From Chromatiales bacterium (GTDB lineage: Bacteria > Pseudomonadota > Gammaproteobacteria > Xanthomonadales > SZUA-36): DNA of 47,151 nucleotides. A program made the position numbers and the translations under genes. Positions 29,009 to 39,600 of the stretch are shown here, in pieces. The DNA is taken from assembly GCA_024640025.1 (NCBI GenBank), contig JAHEFT010000007.1, forward strand, positions 1 through 47,151. The letters run 5' to 3'. Every line of letters begins with the position of its first letter. The first letter of the stretch is position 1. Under the pieces are notes generated by a model that saw nothing but the letters and a program-made list of their open reading frames with translations, was not told the DNA's origin and made no database searches.

Positions 29009-30556
29009 ATGAATCAAAAGATCCTGCACAAACCGCTTCTGCTCATGATCCTGGATGGTTGGGGATTTCGCGAAGAGGCCGAGAACAACGCCATCGCGCT
29101 GGCTGATACACCGTGCTGGGATACGTTGTGGAAAACAGACCCGCATACCCTGATCGAAACATCGGGCGAAGCCGTCGGCTTGCCGGATGGACAAATGGGT
29201 AATTCCGAGGTGGGTCATATGAACATTGGCGCCGGGCGCATTGTTTACCAGGACTTCACCCGTATTACCAAGGCCATCCGTGACGGAAGTTTTGCACAAA
29301 ATCCGCAACTATGCGCCGCCATCGACTCTGCCCGGGACCGGGGCGCCACGGTTCATATAATGGGTTTATTGTCACCGGGCGGGGTCCACAGCCACGATGA
29401 CCATTTTATCGCCACCGTGCAACTCGCAGCACAAAGAGGCGCTGGTTCAATTGCCGTCCATGGTTTTCTGGATGGAAGGGACACGCCGCCGCGCAGCGCA
29501 GAAACGTCGCTTATCCGCATGCAGGGGGCACTGGATTCCCTGCCGGGTGCTGAATTCAGCTCGCTCAGCGGGCGTTATTTCGCGATGGACAGGGACAAGC
29601 GCTGGGATCGGGTCGAGCGCGCCTATCGGGCGATAGCCCTGGCCGAATCCGCGCTGAACGAACCCACCGCCATCGCCGCGTTGCGCCAGGCCTACGCCAG
29701 GGGGGAAAACGACGAATTTGTTCAGCCCACGGTTATTGGCGGCGCCTCCGGTGTACGCGATGGTGACACCATCATATTTGTCAATTTCAGGGCGGACCGG
29801 GCTCGCGAGATCACCATGGCGTTCGTCAACGAGCCGTTCGATGGCTTCAAACGTTCCCGTATCGAACTGGCTGACTTTGTCTGCATGACCGAGTACATGG
29901 CCGGACTGCCGGTTTCCGTGGCGTTTCCGCCGTCCACCCTGCCCCATCTGCTGGGTGGCGAACTCGCTGAATCCGGACTCCGTCAGCTCAGAATTGCGGA
30001 AACAGAAAAATACGCGCACGTGACTTTTTTCTTCAATGGTGGCGAGGAAGAACCGTTTCCGCTCGAAAGCCGCATTCTGATCCCTTCTCCAGACGTCGCG
30101 ACATACGATCTGAAACCCGAAATGAGCGCCCCGCTGCTGACGGAAAAGCTGGTCGCTGCCATCCAGTCGGGAGATTACGACGTAATCATTTGCAACGTAG
30201 CCAATCCGGACATGGTCGGGCATACCGGAGATCTGGAAGCCGCCATCCAGGCCGTTGAAGCTGTCGACCGCTGCCTCGCCGCATGCAGGGAGGCCATTGA
30301 CAACGCCGGGGGCGAATTTCTGGTAACCGCGGACCACGGTAATATTGAATTGATGGTCGACCCGGTGAGCGGCCAGAAGCATACGGCGCATACAACGAAC
30401 AGGGTGCCGTTTCTGTTCCACGGACGGGCGGCACAAATGAAGGAAGGGGGGTCACTCAGGGACATCGCCCCCACCATGTTGTCTTTGCTGGGTATGCCCC
30501 AGCCCGAGGAAATGACCGGTCAGTCTTTGCTGGAATTCGAAGGTGGTCCGGCCTGA
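29009..30556 (+). CDS. gpmI: 2,3-bisphosphoglycerate-independent phosphoglycerate mutase
   Basis: LLLMILDGWGFREEAENNAIALADTP; GQMGNSEVGHMNIGAGRIVYQD; TADHGNIE. Confidence 0.97.
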   Translation: MNQKILHKPLLLMILDGWGFREEAENNAIALADTPCWDTLWKTDPHTLIETSGEAVGLPDGQMGNSEVGHMNIGAGRIVYQDFTRITKAIRDGSFAQNPQLCAAIDSARDRGATVHIMGLLSPGGVHSHDDHFIATVQLAAQRGAGSIAVHGFLDGRDTPPRSAETSLIRMQGALDSLPGAEFSSLSGRYFAMDRDKRWDRVERAYRAIALAESALNEPTAIAALRQAYARGENDEFVQPTVIGGASGVRDGDTIIFVNFRADRAREITMAFVNEPFDGFKRSRIELADFVCMTEYMAGLPVSVAFPPSTLPHLLGGELAESGLRQLRIAETEKYAHVTFFFNGGEEEPFPLESRILIPSPDVATYDLKPEMSAPLLTEKLVAAIQSGDYDVIICNVANPDMVGHTGDLEAAIQAVEAVDRCLAACREAIDNAGGEFLVTADHGNIELMVDPVSGQKHTAHTTNRVPFLFHGRAAQMKEGGSLRDIAPTMLSLLGMPQPEEMTGQSLLEFEGGPA

Positions 30557-31721
30557 GTCGCTGAAGCCCATCGCCACTTTTTTCTTTACCGGCATCGTCC
30601 TGCTGGTTGTGCTTGGCGCTCCGGTTGATGTACTGGGGCAACAGGAGCTCGACCAGGCGCAGGCGGAATCGCGCTTGAGCCAGCTGACGCTGGCCATCGG
30701 CGAGCTCAGGGAACAACTGGAATCGACTCGGGCCGATCACCGCAAGGAACAGGCGCGGATCCGGGAAGTAGACCTGGCCATCCAGGACGCCAACCTGAGC
30801 TTCAGGGCCCTGGAGCAACAACGCGCCATTCACCTGGATGAGTTGGCGGCGCTTGAACGCCGGAAGCAAGAGTACCTGTCCAGTCTCGACCAACGGCTCG
30901 GACACCTGGCGGATCAGGTCCGGTCCGCCTACCAGATGGGCAGCCAGTCCCGTATCAAACTGGTACTGAACCAGGATGACCCCGCCCGGATGGGCCGCCT
31001 GCTCGCCTATTACGACTACCTCAACCGCGCCCAGGTTAATAAAATTTCTGAACTCAAGGAAGCTCTGGCGACGCTCGATGAAATGCAATTGGCCATCGAC
31101 CGGGAACTGACACAGGTCGAAAGTGTTCAAAATGAGCAGCGTGTCGTGCTGGACGAGTTAAATCAGCAACGGCAGGCGCGCGAGGTTCTGCTCAGCCAGC
31201 TTTCCAGCCGGATCGACAACGAAGAATCGCGCCTTCGGGAACTGGAGCAAAACCGCAAGGACCTGGAAGCCCTGCTGGAACGACTGACTGACGTACTGGC
31301 TGATATTCCCGCTGACCTCGGAACCCGCACAGGTGTTGCGGCACAGAAGGGCAAGCTGCCCATGCCGCTGAAAGGCCCCGTGAAACACGCATTCGGACAA
31401 TCCAGAACGGGAGGATTGAAGTGGCAGGGATGGTTGATTGAATCACCCACGGGTGCTGAAGCAAGCGCCGTCGCCTACGGACGGGTAGCTTTTGCCGACT
31501 GGCTGCGCGGATATGGATTGATGATGATCATCGATCATGGCCAGGGGTTCCTGAGCCTTTACGGTCATAATGAGAGTCTGCTGCAAGATGTGGGCGCCTG
31601 GGTAGAACCGGGCGAGGTCATCAGCATCGTTGGCAGCAACCCCGGGACGGACCAGGGGCTGTATTTCGAGTTGAGGAAAAATGGAAAAGCGCTGGACCCT
31701 GCCGCATGGCTTGACCGTTGA
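30543..31721 (+). CDS. envC: murein hydrolase activator EnvC family (M23-domain) protein
   Basis: Long coiled coil followed by degenerate M23 domain (IDHGQGFLSLYGHNESLLQDVGAWVEPGEVI...LYFELRKNGKALDPAAWL). Confidence 0.9.
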   Translation: MVRPESLKPIATFFFTGIVLLVVLGAPVDVLGQQELDQAQAESRLSQLTLAIGELREQLESTRADHRKEQARIREVDLAIQDANLSFRALEQQRAIHLDELAALERRKQEYLSSLDQRLGHLADQVRSAYQMGSQSRIKLVLNQDDPARMGRLLAYYDYLNRAQVNKISELKEALATLDEMQLAIDRELTQVESVQNEQRVVLDELNQQRQAREVLLSQLSSRIDNEESRLRELEQNRKDLEALLERLTDVLADIPADLGTRTGVAAQKGKLPMPLKGPVKHAFGQSRTGGLKWQGWLIESPTGAEASAVAYGRVAFADWLRGYGLMMIIDHGQGFLSLYGHNESLLQDVGAWVEPGEVISIVGSNPGTDQGLYFELRKNGKALDPAAWLDR

Positions 31722-31763
31722 CGGGGTTGCACGACTTCAACCAAAAGGATAAGAATTCCGGAC

Positions 31764-33059
31764 ATGATGAAACACACTAACCGCACTATCTCAATTGCCC
31801 TGGTTTCGTTGGTCTGCGCCTCCCTGGCATTTGCGCAGGAAGATATTGAAACCGAACCGGCAAAAGATCAGCCCGGCAACGCAGCGCAGCTGACGCTCGA
31901 CGATCTCCGCACCTTCACGGATGTCTTCAACCAGGCGAGAAAAAATTACGTTGAAGAAGTGGATGACAGAACGCTGCTTGACGCCGCAATTCGCGGAATG
32001 TTGCAGGAACTGGATCCACACTCCAGCTACCTGCCGGCACCGGAACTGGAACAACTTAACGATGCGGCGGCGGGACGTTACAGCGGTATTGGCATCGAAG
32101 TAAAAGACCGTGAAGATAACATCGTCGTCAACGCCATTATCAACGGCAGCCCCGCCGACCAGGCCGGCATCAATCCAGGGGACGTCATCACTTCCATCAA
32201 TGGAAACCCGGTAGAAGGCCGGCCGGCATCCGAGGCAATGGACGAGTTGTTGGGCCAACCGGACAGCGATGTCGTGTTGCGGGTTATCCCCCCTGGCGGC
32301 GAGGAGCGCGAGGTGACGGTCACCCGCCAGTACATCAAGCTGCCAACGCTCAACTTTGAATTGCTCGATGGCTCCATCGGCTACTTCAAAATGTCCCAGT
32401 TTCACCGGGAAAGCGCGATCGACCTTGAAAATGCCATTGCCAGCGTTGGCGAAAGCGGTGTCGAGCTGACCGGTCTGATCATCGACCTGAGAGGAAATGG
32501 AGGAGGGGTTCTGCGCGAGGCCGTCACCATCGCTGACGGGTTTCTGGATGAAGGCGTCATCGTTTCCACCCGTGGCCGCAATGCAACCATGCAGCTGGAG
32601 TTTACGGCCACTCCGGGACAGTGGCTTCCGGGCATACCGCTGATGATCCTGGTGGATCAAAAATCGGCTTCGGCGTCTGAAGTCATGGCAGGCGCATTGC
32701 AGGATTACGGCCGGGCGGTCATCGTCGGAGAGCGCACTTTTGGCAAGGGTTCTGTCCAATCGGTCCTGCCGCTCAGGACCGGCGCAGGTATCAAGTTGAC
32801 GACTGCGCGCTACTACACACCCTCCGGCCGCTCCATCCAGGCTCACGGCATAGAACCCGACGTGGCCATCAAGTGGATGGCCGAGCCGGAGGAAGGGAAT
32901 GCTTCCTTACGTGAATCAGACCTTGAAAGGCATCTCGGATACGAGGCAGAAACCGAAACCCCCGAAGCGGCAAGAATCGATATCGTACTGGAAGATTTTC
33001 CGCTGGAGGAAATGCTTCAGGCCCTCAGAACGGCCGGCATTATTCCCGATCGGGATTGA
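31764..33059 (+). CDS. S41-family C-terminal processing peptidase with PDZ domain
   Basis: Signal peptide; PDZ GSPADQAGINPGDVITSING; LIIDLRGNGGGVLREAV; DQKSASASEVMAGALQDYGRAVIVGERTFGKGSVQ. Confidence 0.95.
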   Translation: MMKHTNRTISIALVSLVCASLAFAQEDIETEPAKDQPGNAAQLTLDDLRTFTDVFNQARKNYVEEVDDRTLLDAAIRGMLQELDPHSSYLPAPELEQLNDAAAGRYSGIGIEVKDREDNIVVNAIINGSPADQAGINPGDVITSINGNPVEGRPASEAMDELLGQPDSDVVLRVIPPGGEEREVTVTRQYIKLPTLNFELLDGSIGYFKMSQFHRESAIDLENAIASVGESGVELTGLIIDLRGNGGGVLREAVTIADGFLDEGVIVSTRGRNATMQLEFTATPGQWLPGIPLMILVDQKSASASEVMAGALQDYGRAVIVGERTFGKGSVQSVLPLRTGAGIKLTTARYYTPSGRSIQAHGIEPDVAIKWMAEPEEGNASLRESDLERHLGYEAETETPEAARIDIVLEDFPLEEMLQALRTAGIIPDRD

Positions 33060-33079
33060 GGGAATCCGGCTCGACGGCC

Positions 33080-33412
33080 CTAATCGGAAGCAGAGCGTCC
33101 ATGAGGCTGGACCGGGAACGGCGTGACTTTCTCACCGGACTCGCGGTCCCGAATCAGGCATTGGCCACGCTTTTCGACTTCTTCTATGCGCAATACGCTC
33201 TGGATGGGAAGGTGCAGCACCCGGGCGTTTTTGAATTCTTCGCGCATTTTTTCCTCCGTTGGATCGATCACCAGGCCTTCGGCGGTATCGAACACCAGTC
33301 CGGATACCTCTATAAAGCCCCAGAGTCCGCTGGACGTCACGCCCTCGCTGAACAATTCGTAGACCTTGCCGCTGTTCAGGAAAATAATTTTGTAGAGCCT
33401 TTTTTCTGCCAT
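33080..33412 (-). CDS. DUF1820 family protein
   Basis: YKIIFLNSGKVYELFSEGVTSSGLWGFIEVSGLVF...LVIDPTEEKMREEF. Confidence 0.85.
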   Translation of the reverse strand: MAEKRLYKIIFLNSGKVYELFSEGVTSSGLWGFIEVSGLVFDTAEGLVIDPTEEKMREEFKNARVLHLPIQSVLRIEEVEKRGQCLIRDRESGEKVTPFPVQPHGRSASD

Positions 33413-33441
33413 GTCTGTTTAATCTTTGTCCTTTGAAGAGA

Positions 33442-34128
33442 TTATAGCCTGATCTGTGCCAGCGCCCGGGCGATCAGTGCAAAACTCAGGCCCAGCGCAA
33501 AACCGGCGACGTGTGTCCACCAGGCCACTGCGCCGTCAATGGGGCCAAACACGGTGTAAAGCAGCTGGAGCGTAAACCACGAGCCAATCACCAATAAGGC
33601 CGGAACCCGTGCGAATTGCAGATACAGGCCAAGCGGCAAAAACAGTCCTATCCTCCTTCCCGGAAACAGCCCCAGGTAGGCGCCGACCACTGCGGAAACC
33701 GCGCCGCTTGCGCCAATGATGGGTGTCCCGAGTTGCGGCAGGCGCAAGGCAACGATCACGTTCGCCATGGCTCCGCCCAGGAGAAAAATCAGGGAAATTC
33801 CGACAGAGCCAAGCCGCTGCTCAACTTTGATGCCAAACACCCAGAGGTAAGCCAGGTTGCCCAGCAGGTGCAGCCAACTGGCATGTATGAACAGGGACGT
33901 CGCCAGGCTGAGAGCAGACACGTCCCACCATGATGCTGCATTTTGACCGAGCAAAGCGGAGATGGATGAAGGTTGCATTCCACCCATTTCGATCATTGCC
34001 TGCTGCATCACCGGGCTCAGGCCGGTGTAGATCAATAACGCGAGAATACAGACCAGGCTGATACCGATGGTTACAAAAGGGGGATGTGGCGGGTTTTCCG
34101 ACCAGTTCGTGACGATCCCGTTATTCAC
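33442..34128 (-). CDS. rhomboid family intramembrane serine protease
   Basis: HASWLHLLGNLAYLWVFG; GASGAVSAVVGAYLGLFPGRR; WWTHVAGFALG. Confidence 0.93.
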   Translation of the reverse strand: MNNGIVTNWSENPPHPPFVTIGISLVCILALLIYTGLSPVMQQAMIEMGGMQPSSISALLGQNAASWWDVSALSLATSLFIHASWLHLLGNLAYLWVFGIKVEQRLGSVGISLIFLLGGAMANVIVALRLPQLGTPIIGASGAVSAVVGAYLGLFPGRRIGLFLPLGLYLQFARVPALLVIGSWFTLQLLYTVFGPIDGAVAWWTHVAGFALGLSFALIARALAQIRL

Positions 34129-34132
34129 GTGA

Positions 34133-34918
34133 TCACCCTTTTACGAGAAAGCGATAATTCCTGTACAGAAAGACAGCCCCGTCTTTCCTGATTTCATCCA
34201 GCACCAGACCACCGTCCAACTGGTCCTTCTCTACCAAACGCTGGCCGTTTGACAACAGGAACCGGTCATTTGGTTGCTCGGCGTAAACCAATACAGTGAT
34301 CCTTATTTCCGGCAGGTCGTCCCTGATACCCTGCGGCAGTTCCCAGTAGCTGATAGGCTCCGAGACATGCGGTTCGAGGCCGGCGTTCCGGTCGGCCTTT
34401 TGCTCTGCCGGGCTTGCAGCCTCCTCTGGAGGAGATGAAACGGCGGCAGCAGTCGTTGTTTCGGCGAGTGCAGTGCCGGCCATCTCCGGGGCCGCTTCAC
34501 CCCGCTCTTCTTCTGCCTGGTAATTGCTGACCGACTGGCTCAACCTGGCCCGGTCCGGCGACACGCCGTCACTGTTCAGGGCCGGCAATTCCCCCGCGGC
34601 TGCCGGTGTGTCCGTGTTGTCCGAATGAAACGACTCGGTCAGGGTGCGGGGACCCGGCGCTTCAGTCTCCGGGACGGCAGGCCCTTCGGCGGCCGCATCA
34701 AGTACAACGGCCACCTGGCCGTTTTCCGGCAGGCGAAACTGCTGCCAGCCAAACCAGGCCATGACAAAGGCACTCACCGCGATCATCGAAAACAGAATCC
34801 ACGGGTTGAGCGAAGACTGGCCGCCCCGTGATTCCTCAGAGTGTGTCTGGAGGGTTGGTGTCTGGCCCCGTTGCCGCTCCTGCTCCGATTTTTTCAGCGC
34901 TTCAAGCAAAATCGACAT
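34133..34918 (-). CDS. general secretion pathway protein B (GspB/ExeB)-like protein
   Basis: MSILLEALKKSEQERQRG N-terminus, TM, Pro/Ala-rich linker, C-terminal ISYWELPQGIRDDLPEIRITVLVYAEQPNDRFLLSNGQRLVEKDQL. Confidence 0.87.
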   Translation of the reverse strand: MSILLEALKKSEQERQRGQTPTLQTHSEESRGGQSSLNPWILFSMIAVSAFVMAWFGWQQFRLPENGQVAVVLDAAAEGPAVPETEAPGPRTLTESFHSDNTDTPAAAGELPALNSDGVSPDRARLSQSVSNYQAEEERGEAAPEMAGTALAETTTAAAVSSPPEEAASPAEQKADRNAGLEPHVSEPISYWELPQGIRDDLPEIRITVLVYAEQPNDRFLLSNGQRLVEKDQLDGGLVLDEIRKDGAVFLYRNYRFLVKG

Positions 34919-34921
34919 GAT

Positions 34922-36631
34922 CTAAGACCTCTCTTCGCTGACCTGGACCAGGCGCGGCCGCGTAATTGTCGGCGCCATCAGGTAAATGAGCGTGTTGGGT
35001 CCGATAATACCATCCGCCCGTAGTCCATTGCGTCTTTGAAACGACTTGAGCCAGGATTCGAAAGACGAATCAAACACCCCTTCGCCGCTCCAGGCGGGTT
35101 CGGCATAACCCGCCATTTCCATGACGATGTCGACGGCCGCGCCTGATTGGCCGCGGCGAATCTGGGATGGCCAGTCCGGTGCCTGCGGCCAGGCCACCAT
35201 GTACTCGCCGAGCCACCGCTCTTCGATCACCTCGGGCGATACCGCGACCTGGCCTTCACCGGACCCCACCAGTAAACCATTCCGGGAGAATCCCTGCAGC
35301 ACGAGGTACCTCGGATTGTCACCCTGGAGCACCAGGATCACCGGCAAACCCAGATTTCTAATCCGGGACCAGTTTCCCTGGTCGCGAAAACAGGAATAGC
35401 CTACCCCTGAAACCCCGTCACATGCCGAAGCTATCGCATTGGCATTCTGCCCGTCCTGCCACAGTTCGGCCATGGTTCGCCAGGCCAGGCGGTGTTGTAA
35501 ATCGAACCAGTCCGGATCAGGCTGCAATTCCAGGCTGTCTGTGCCGATTTCCTCTCCGGCCAACTTGGCGGCTGCCAATTCAGCGCCAACAGCAGGTTCT
35601 GACCGGTCAGAATCCGCCTGGCCGGACAATTCCGGAACCGTTGCCAATGGCACCGGATCGATTGCCTGCTGGGCCATCGCCTTGATTTGCGGCGCGTCGG
35701 CCGGTCGGAATCGCTCCAGCATGGGAACACCCCAGGTGAACAGACTGATCACCGCGAGCGCTACAATCGACGCCGTGGCGATGAGCGCCGGCCAGCGCGT
35801 GGAGCGCACCCGTGATTCACTCGGCTGAACCTCGCTCGCTGCAGCGTTTACGAACGCGGGTGTCACAGTTTCCGCTTCCCTGGCGTATGCGCCGGCCAGT
35901 GACCGGTCGGCGATGATGTTGATCAAACGGGGAACACCGCCTGACCTCTGATAAAGCGCGCGCATGGCTGAGCGTCGAAAGGGGTTCCGCCGGGCTCCGG
36001 CGACATGCAGGCGATGCTTCACATAGGCCAGTGTTTCATCCTGGTTCAGCGGAGAGAGATGATAGCGGGCTGTAATTCGTTGTGACAGCTGCCGCAAGTC
36101 CTGTCTCTGCAGCAACTGCCTGAGTTCGGGTTGTCCCAGTAACACCATCTGCAACAACTTATCCTTAGCCGTTTCCAGATTGGTCAGGAGCCTGACCTGC
36201 TCCAGCGCTTCCGGGCTCAGGTTCTGGGCTTCATCGATGACAACGACAACCCGGCGGCCCCGTGAATGCTGATCCAGCAGATATGCATTGAGCGCGTCCA
36301 CCATTAGCTTATTGCTGCCTGAAATTTCCCGCGTGTCTATCCCGAGCTCCTCGCAAATGGTTGCCAGCAACTCGCGCGGCGTCACCAGGGAATTGAGAAC
36401 CAGCGCCACCCGGGTGTCTTCAGGCACCTGGTCCAGCAGGCAGCGGCAAATGGTCGTTTTGCCCGTTCCAACCTCACCCGTGAGCTGGACAAACCCGCCC
36501 GCACCGCCCTGGCCAACGCCATACAGGAGGTGCGCAAGCGCCTCACGGTGCGCCGCGCTCAGGTAGACGAACGCCGGATCCGGCGTAATCGAAAAAGGCG
36601 CTTCATTCAATCCAAAAAACTGCAGGTACAA
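34922..36631 (-). CDS. ExeA/GspA-family AAA ATPase with C-terminal peptidoglycan-binding domain
   Basis: MYLQFFGLNEAPFSITPDPAFVYLS; GEVGTGKTTICRCLL; VVVIDEAQNLSPEALEQVRLLTNLET; C-term FQRRNGLRADGIIGPNTLIYL. Confidence 0.92.
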   Translation of the reverse strand: MYLQFFGLNEAPFSITPDPAFVYLSAAHREALAHLLYGVGQGGAGGFVQLTGEVGTGKTTICRCLLDQVPEDTRVALVLNSLVTPRELLATICEELGIDTREISGSNKLMVDALNAYLLDQHSRGRRVVVVIDEAQNLSPEALEQVRLLTNLETAKDKLLQMVLLGQPELRQLLQRQDLRQLSQRITARYHLSPLNQDETLAYVKHRLHVAGARRNPFRRSAMRALYQRSGGVPRLINIIADRSLAGAYAREAETVTPAFVNAAASEVQPSESRVRSTRWPALIATASIVALAVISLFTWGVPMLERFRPADAPQIKAMAQQAIDPVPLATVPELSGQADSDRSEPAVGAELAAAKLAGEEIGTDSLELQPDPDWFDLQHRLAWRTMAELWQDGQNANAIASACDGVSGVGYSCFRDQGNWSRIRNLGLPVILVLQGDNPRYLVLQGFSRNGLLVGSGEGQVAVSPEVIEERWLGEYMVAWPQAPDWPSQIRRGQSGAAVDIVMEMAGYAEPAWSGEGVFDSSFESWLKSFQRRNGLRADGIIGPNTLIYLMAPTITRPRLVQVSEERS

Positions 36632-36645
36632 ATTATTGTCTCTCT

Positions 36646-39600
36646 TCAGTCATCCAATTCAAGCAGGACAGCATTGCCGCCGACCGCAGCCGTATTCACC
36701 GTCAGGGTCCGTTCCGTCGCAAACCGGAGCATGTAATGTGGACCACCAGCTTTCGGTCCGGTTCCGGACAGGCGTTCGCCGCCGAAAGGCTGAACACCGA
36801 CCACGGCGCCGATCATGTTGCGGTTGATGTAACAATTACCCGCCATGACACGCTTTGCGATATGCCTTTGCGTGCGGTCGATCCGGCTGTGTATTCCCAG
36901 GGTCAGGCCGTACCCGGTTCCATTGATTTCATCGATGATCCGGTCAAGGTCCCTGGCGCGGTACCGTACCACGTGCAAGACCGGACCGAACACTTCTTGT
37001 TCCAGCGTGTTGATCGAATCAATCTCGAACGCACAGGGTGCCATGTAGTGTCCCGAGAGTTTGGCCGGCACCGGCGCCTTCCCGACCAGGGTGAAATCTT
37101 TTTCCATTCTGTCGGCATGCGCTTGCAGTTCCTGCAACGCCGCATTGTCGATGACAGGCCCGACGTCGGTGGACAGGTTCCCTGGGTCGCCGATGACCAG
37201 TTCCTGCATCGCTCCGGCGAGCAGGCGGAGAATCCTGTCGGCCACATCGGCCTGGAGGAACAGGACACGAAGCGCTGAGCAGCGCTGCCCCGCGCTGTGG
37301 AAGGCGCTGCGAATGACATCTTTGACGACTTGTTCCGGCAAGGCGGAACTGTCGACCAGCATGGCATTCTGTCCCCCGGTCTCCGCGATCATTGCGGCAA
37401 GCGGGGCGCCTTCCCGCGCAGCGAGGCTGCGGTTGATCATGCGTGCGGTGTCCATGGACCCGGTCAACGCCAGGCCATCGATGCGTGGGTCCGCGGTGAG
37501 CTTCGCCCCGATTACCGAACCTCTTCCCGGCACCAGTTGCAGCGCGGCCCTTGGGATGCCGGCCCGATGCAGCATTTTCACGGCCAGGGCCGCGATGGCC
37601 GGCGTCTGGTCAGCCGGTTTGGCCAGGACGGTATTTCCGGCCGCCAGCGCCGCGCTGACCTGCCCGGTGAAAATGGCCAGGGGAAAGTTCCAGGGGCTGA
37701 TGCAGACAAAGACACCCTTACCATGCAGGCTGAGCTCGTTACGCTCTCCCGTTGGTCCCGGCAGCAGGGTCGGAGCATCGAAGTTCTTCCTGGCCTGCAT
37801 GGCATAATATCTCAGAAAATCAACAGCTTCTCTTATTTCTGCAACAGCGTCATGGGCTGTTTTGCCAGCCTCCCTGGTGGCCAGCGCCATGAATTCAGCG
37901 AAACTTTCCTCCATCAGGCCGGCAGCGGTCTCCAGAATTTCGGCCCGCCTGCCTGCCGGGGTATTGTCCCACTCGGCCCTGAAGCCATATGCCGCTTCGA
38001 CAGCACCCTCCAGTTCTTCCAGGCTGGTCTGGCGCACCGTGCCCACGAGATCACCCAACCGGCCCGGGTTTATGTTGTCCTTGGAGGTTCCGCCATCCTT
38101 GCTTAACGGTATCGCCAGGATGGGTTCCACGTCCCAACGGGAAGATGAAAACGGCTGCATCCGCCCGGCCAGTTCTGCAACTTCAGCCTCGTTGGCCAGG
38201 TTGACTCCACGGGAATTGAGCCGGTCTTTGCCGTAGAGTTTCCGCGGCAGCGGAATCGAGGGATGTGCAACCGGTTCCATGTCAGCGACTTTTTGAATGG
38301 GGTTCTCGACCACCTTTTCGACCGGCAAATTCTCGTCAACGATCCGGTTGACGAATGAGGTGTTCGATCCGTTCTCCAGCAAACGCCGGACCAGGTAAGG
38401 CAACAGGTCTTCGTGGCTGCCCACCGGCGCATAAACCCGGCACGCGTGGCGGAAGCCCTTCTCACTCATCACGATGTCGTAAAGGTCCTGGCCCATGCCG
38501 TGAAGTCGCTGGAATTCATAGTCCAGGCGGTCACCGGCCAATTCGGTGACAGCGGCAATGGTATGAGCATTGTGTGTGGCGAACTGGGGATAAAACGCGT
38601 ACCGGTTGGCCAGTACCTGCCGGGCGCACGCGATATACGAAACATCGGTATTCACTTTGCGCGTAAAAACCGGATAACCCGAAAGCCCCTCGACCTGCGC
38701 ATGCTTGATTTCGGCGTCCCAATACGCCCCTTTCACCAGGCGGACGGGAATACGCTGGCCACTCCTGGCGGACAGATGAGCCAGCAGGTCAATCACGGCG
38801 GGAGCCCGCTTCTGGTATGTCTGTAAAGCAATTCCCAGCCCGTTCCAGCCGGCCAGCGACGTATCCCTGATAACCGCCGCGAAAACATCCAGAGTCAGCA
38901 TCAGGCGGTCCGCCTCTTCGGTATCGACCGTCAATGCCATGCGATTGGCCATTGCCAACTGCGCCAGCTCCAGCAGCCTGGGCGGCAGCTCACGCAATAC
39001 CCGGTCTCTCTGGCCAAATTCGAATCGCGGGTGAAGCGCCGACAGTTTCACGGAGATGCTGGGCGCGGCGAATATCTCGTCCGGCTTTTTCCGGGCGCCT
39101 ATCGCACGAATACCCGCCCGGTACGAGTCCATGAAGCGCTCGGCATCCTTGCCGGTCAATGCGGCTTCGCCCAGCATGTCGAATGAATGACGATACGCCA
39201 GGTTCCTTTTCTGCAATGAGCGGTCCAGGGCTTCATCAATGGTTCTGCCCATCACGTACTGGTGACCCATGATGCGCATGGCCTGGCGTATCGCCGTGCG
39301 AACGACCGGTTCACCGCTGCGGTTGACCAGCCGTTTGAATATCGAGGTGAAACTGGCCTGGGTGGACCCGGACAGAGCAACCAGTTTTCCGGTCAGCATC
39401 AGGCCCCAGGTGGACGCGTTCACCATGACCGAAGCACTCTTTCCGAGATGAGACTCCCAATCGGCGTCGCCAAGCTTGTCGGCAATGAGCTTTTCCGCAG
39501 TATCGTCGTCTGGAATGCGTAACAGTGCTTCCGCCAGGCACATCAGGATCACCCCCTCTTCCGATGAGAGGTCATATTCCTGCATGAACGCATCCAGTAA

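Noticed and set aside
29447-30436. 329-aa minus-strand ORF
   Set aside because: Antisense shadow of gpmI, which has unambiguous family motifs.
31791-32846. 351-aa minus-strand ORF
   Set aside because: Antisense shadow of the S41 protease gene; no recognisable family.
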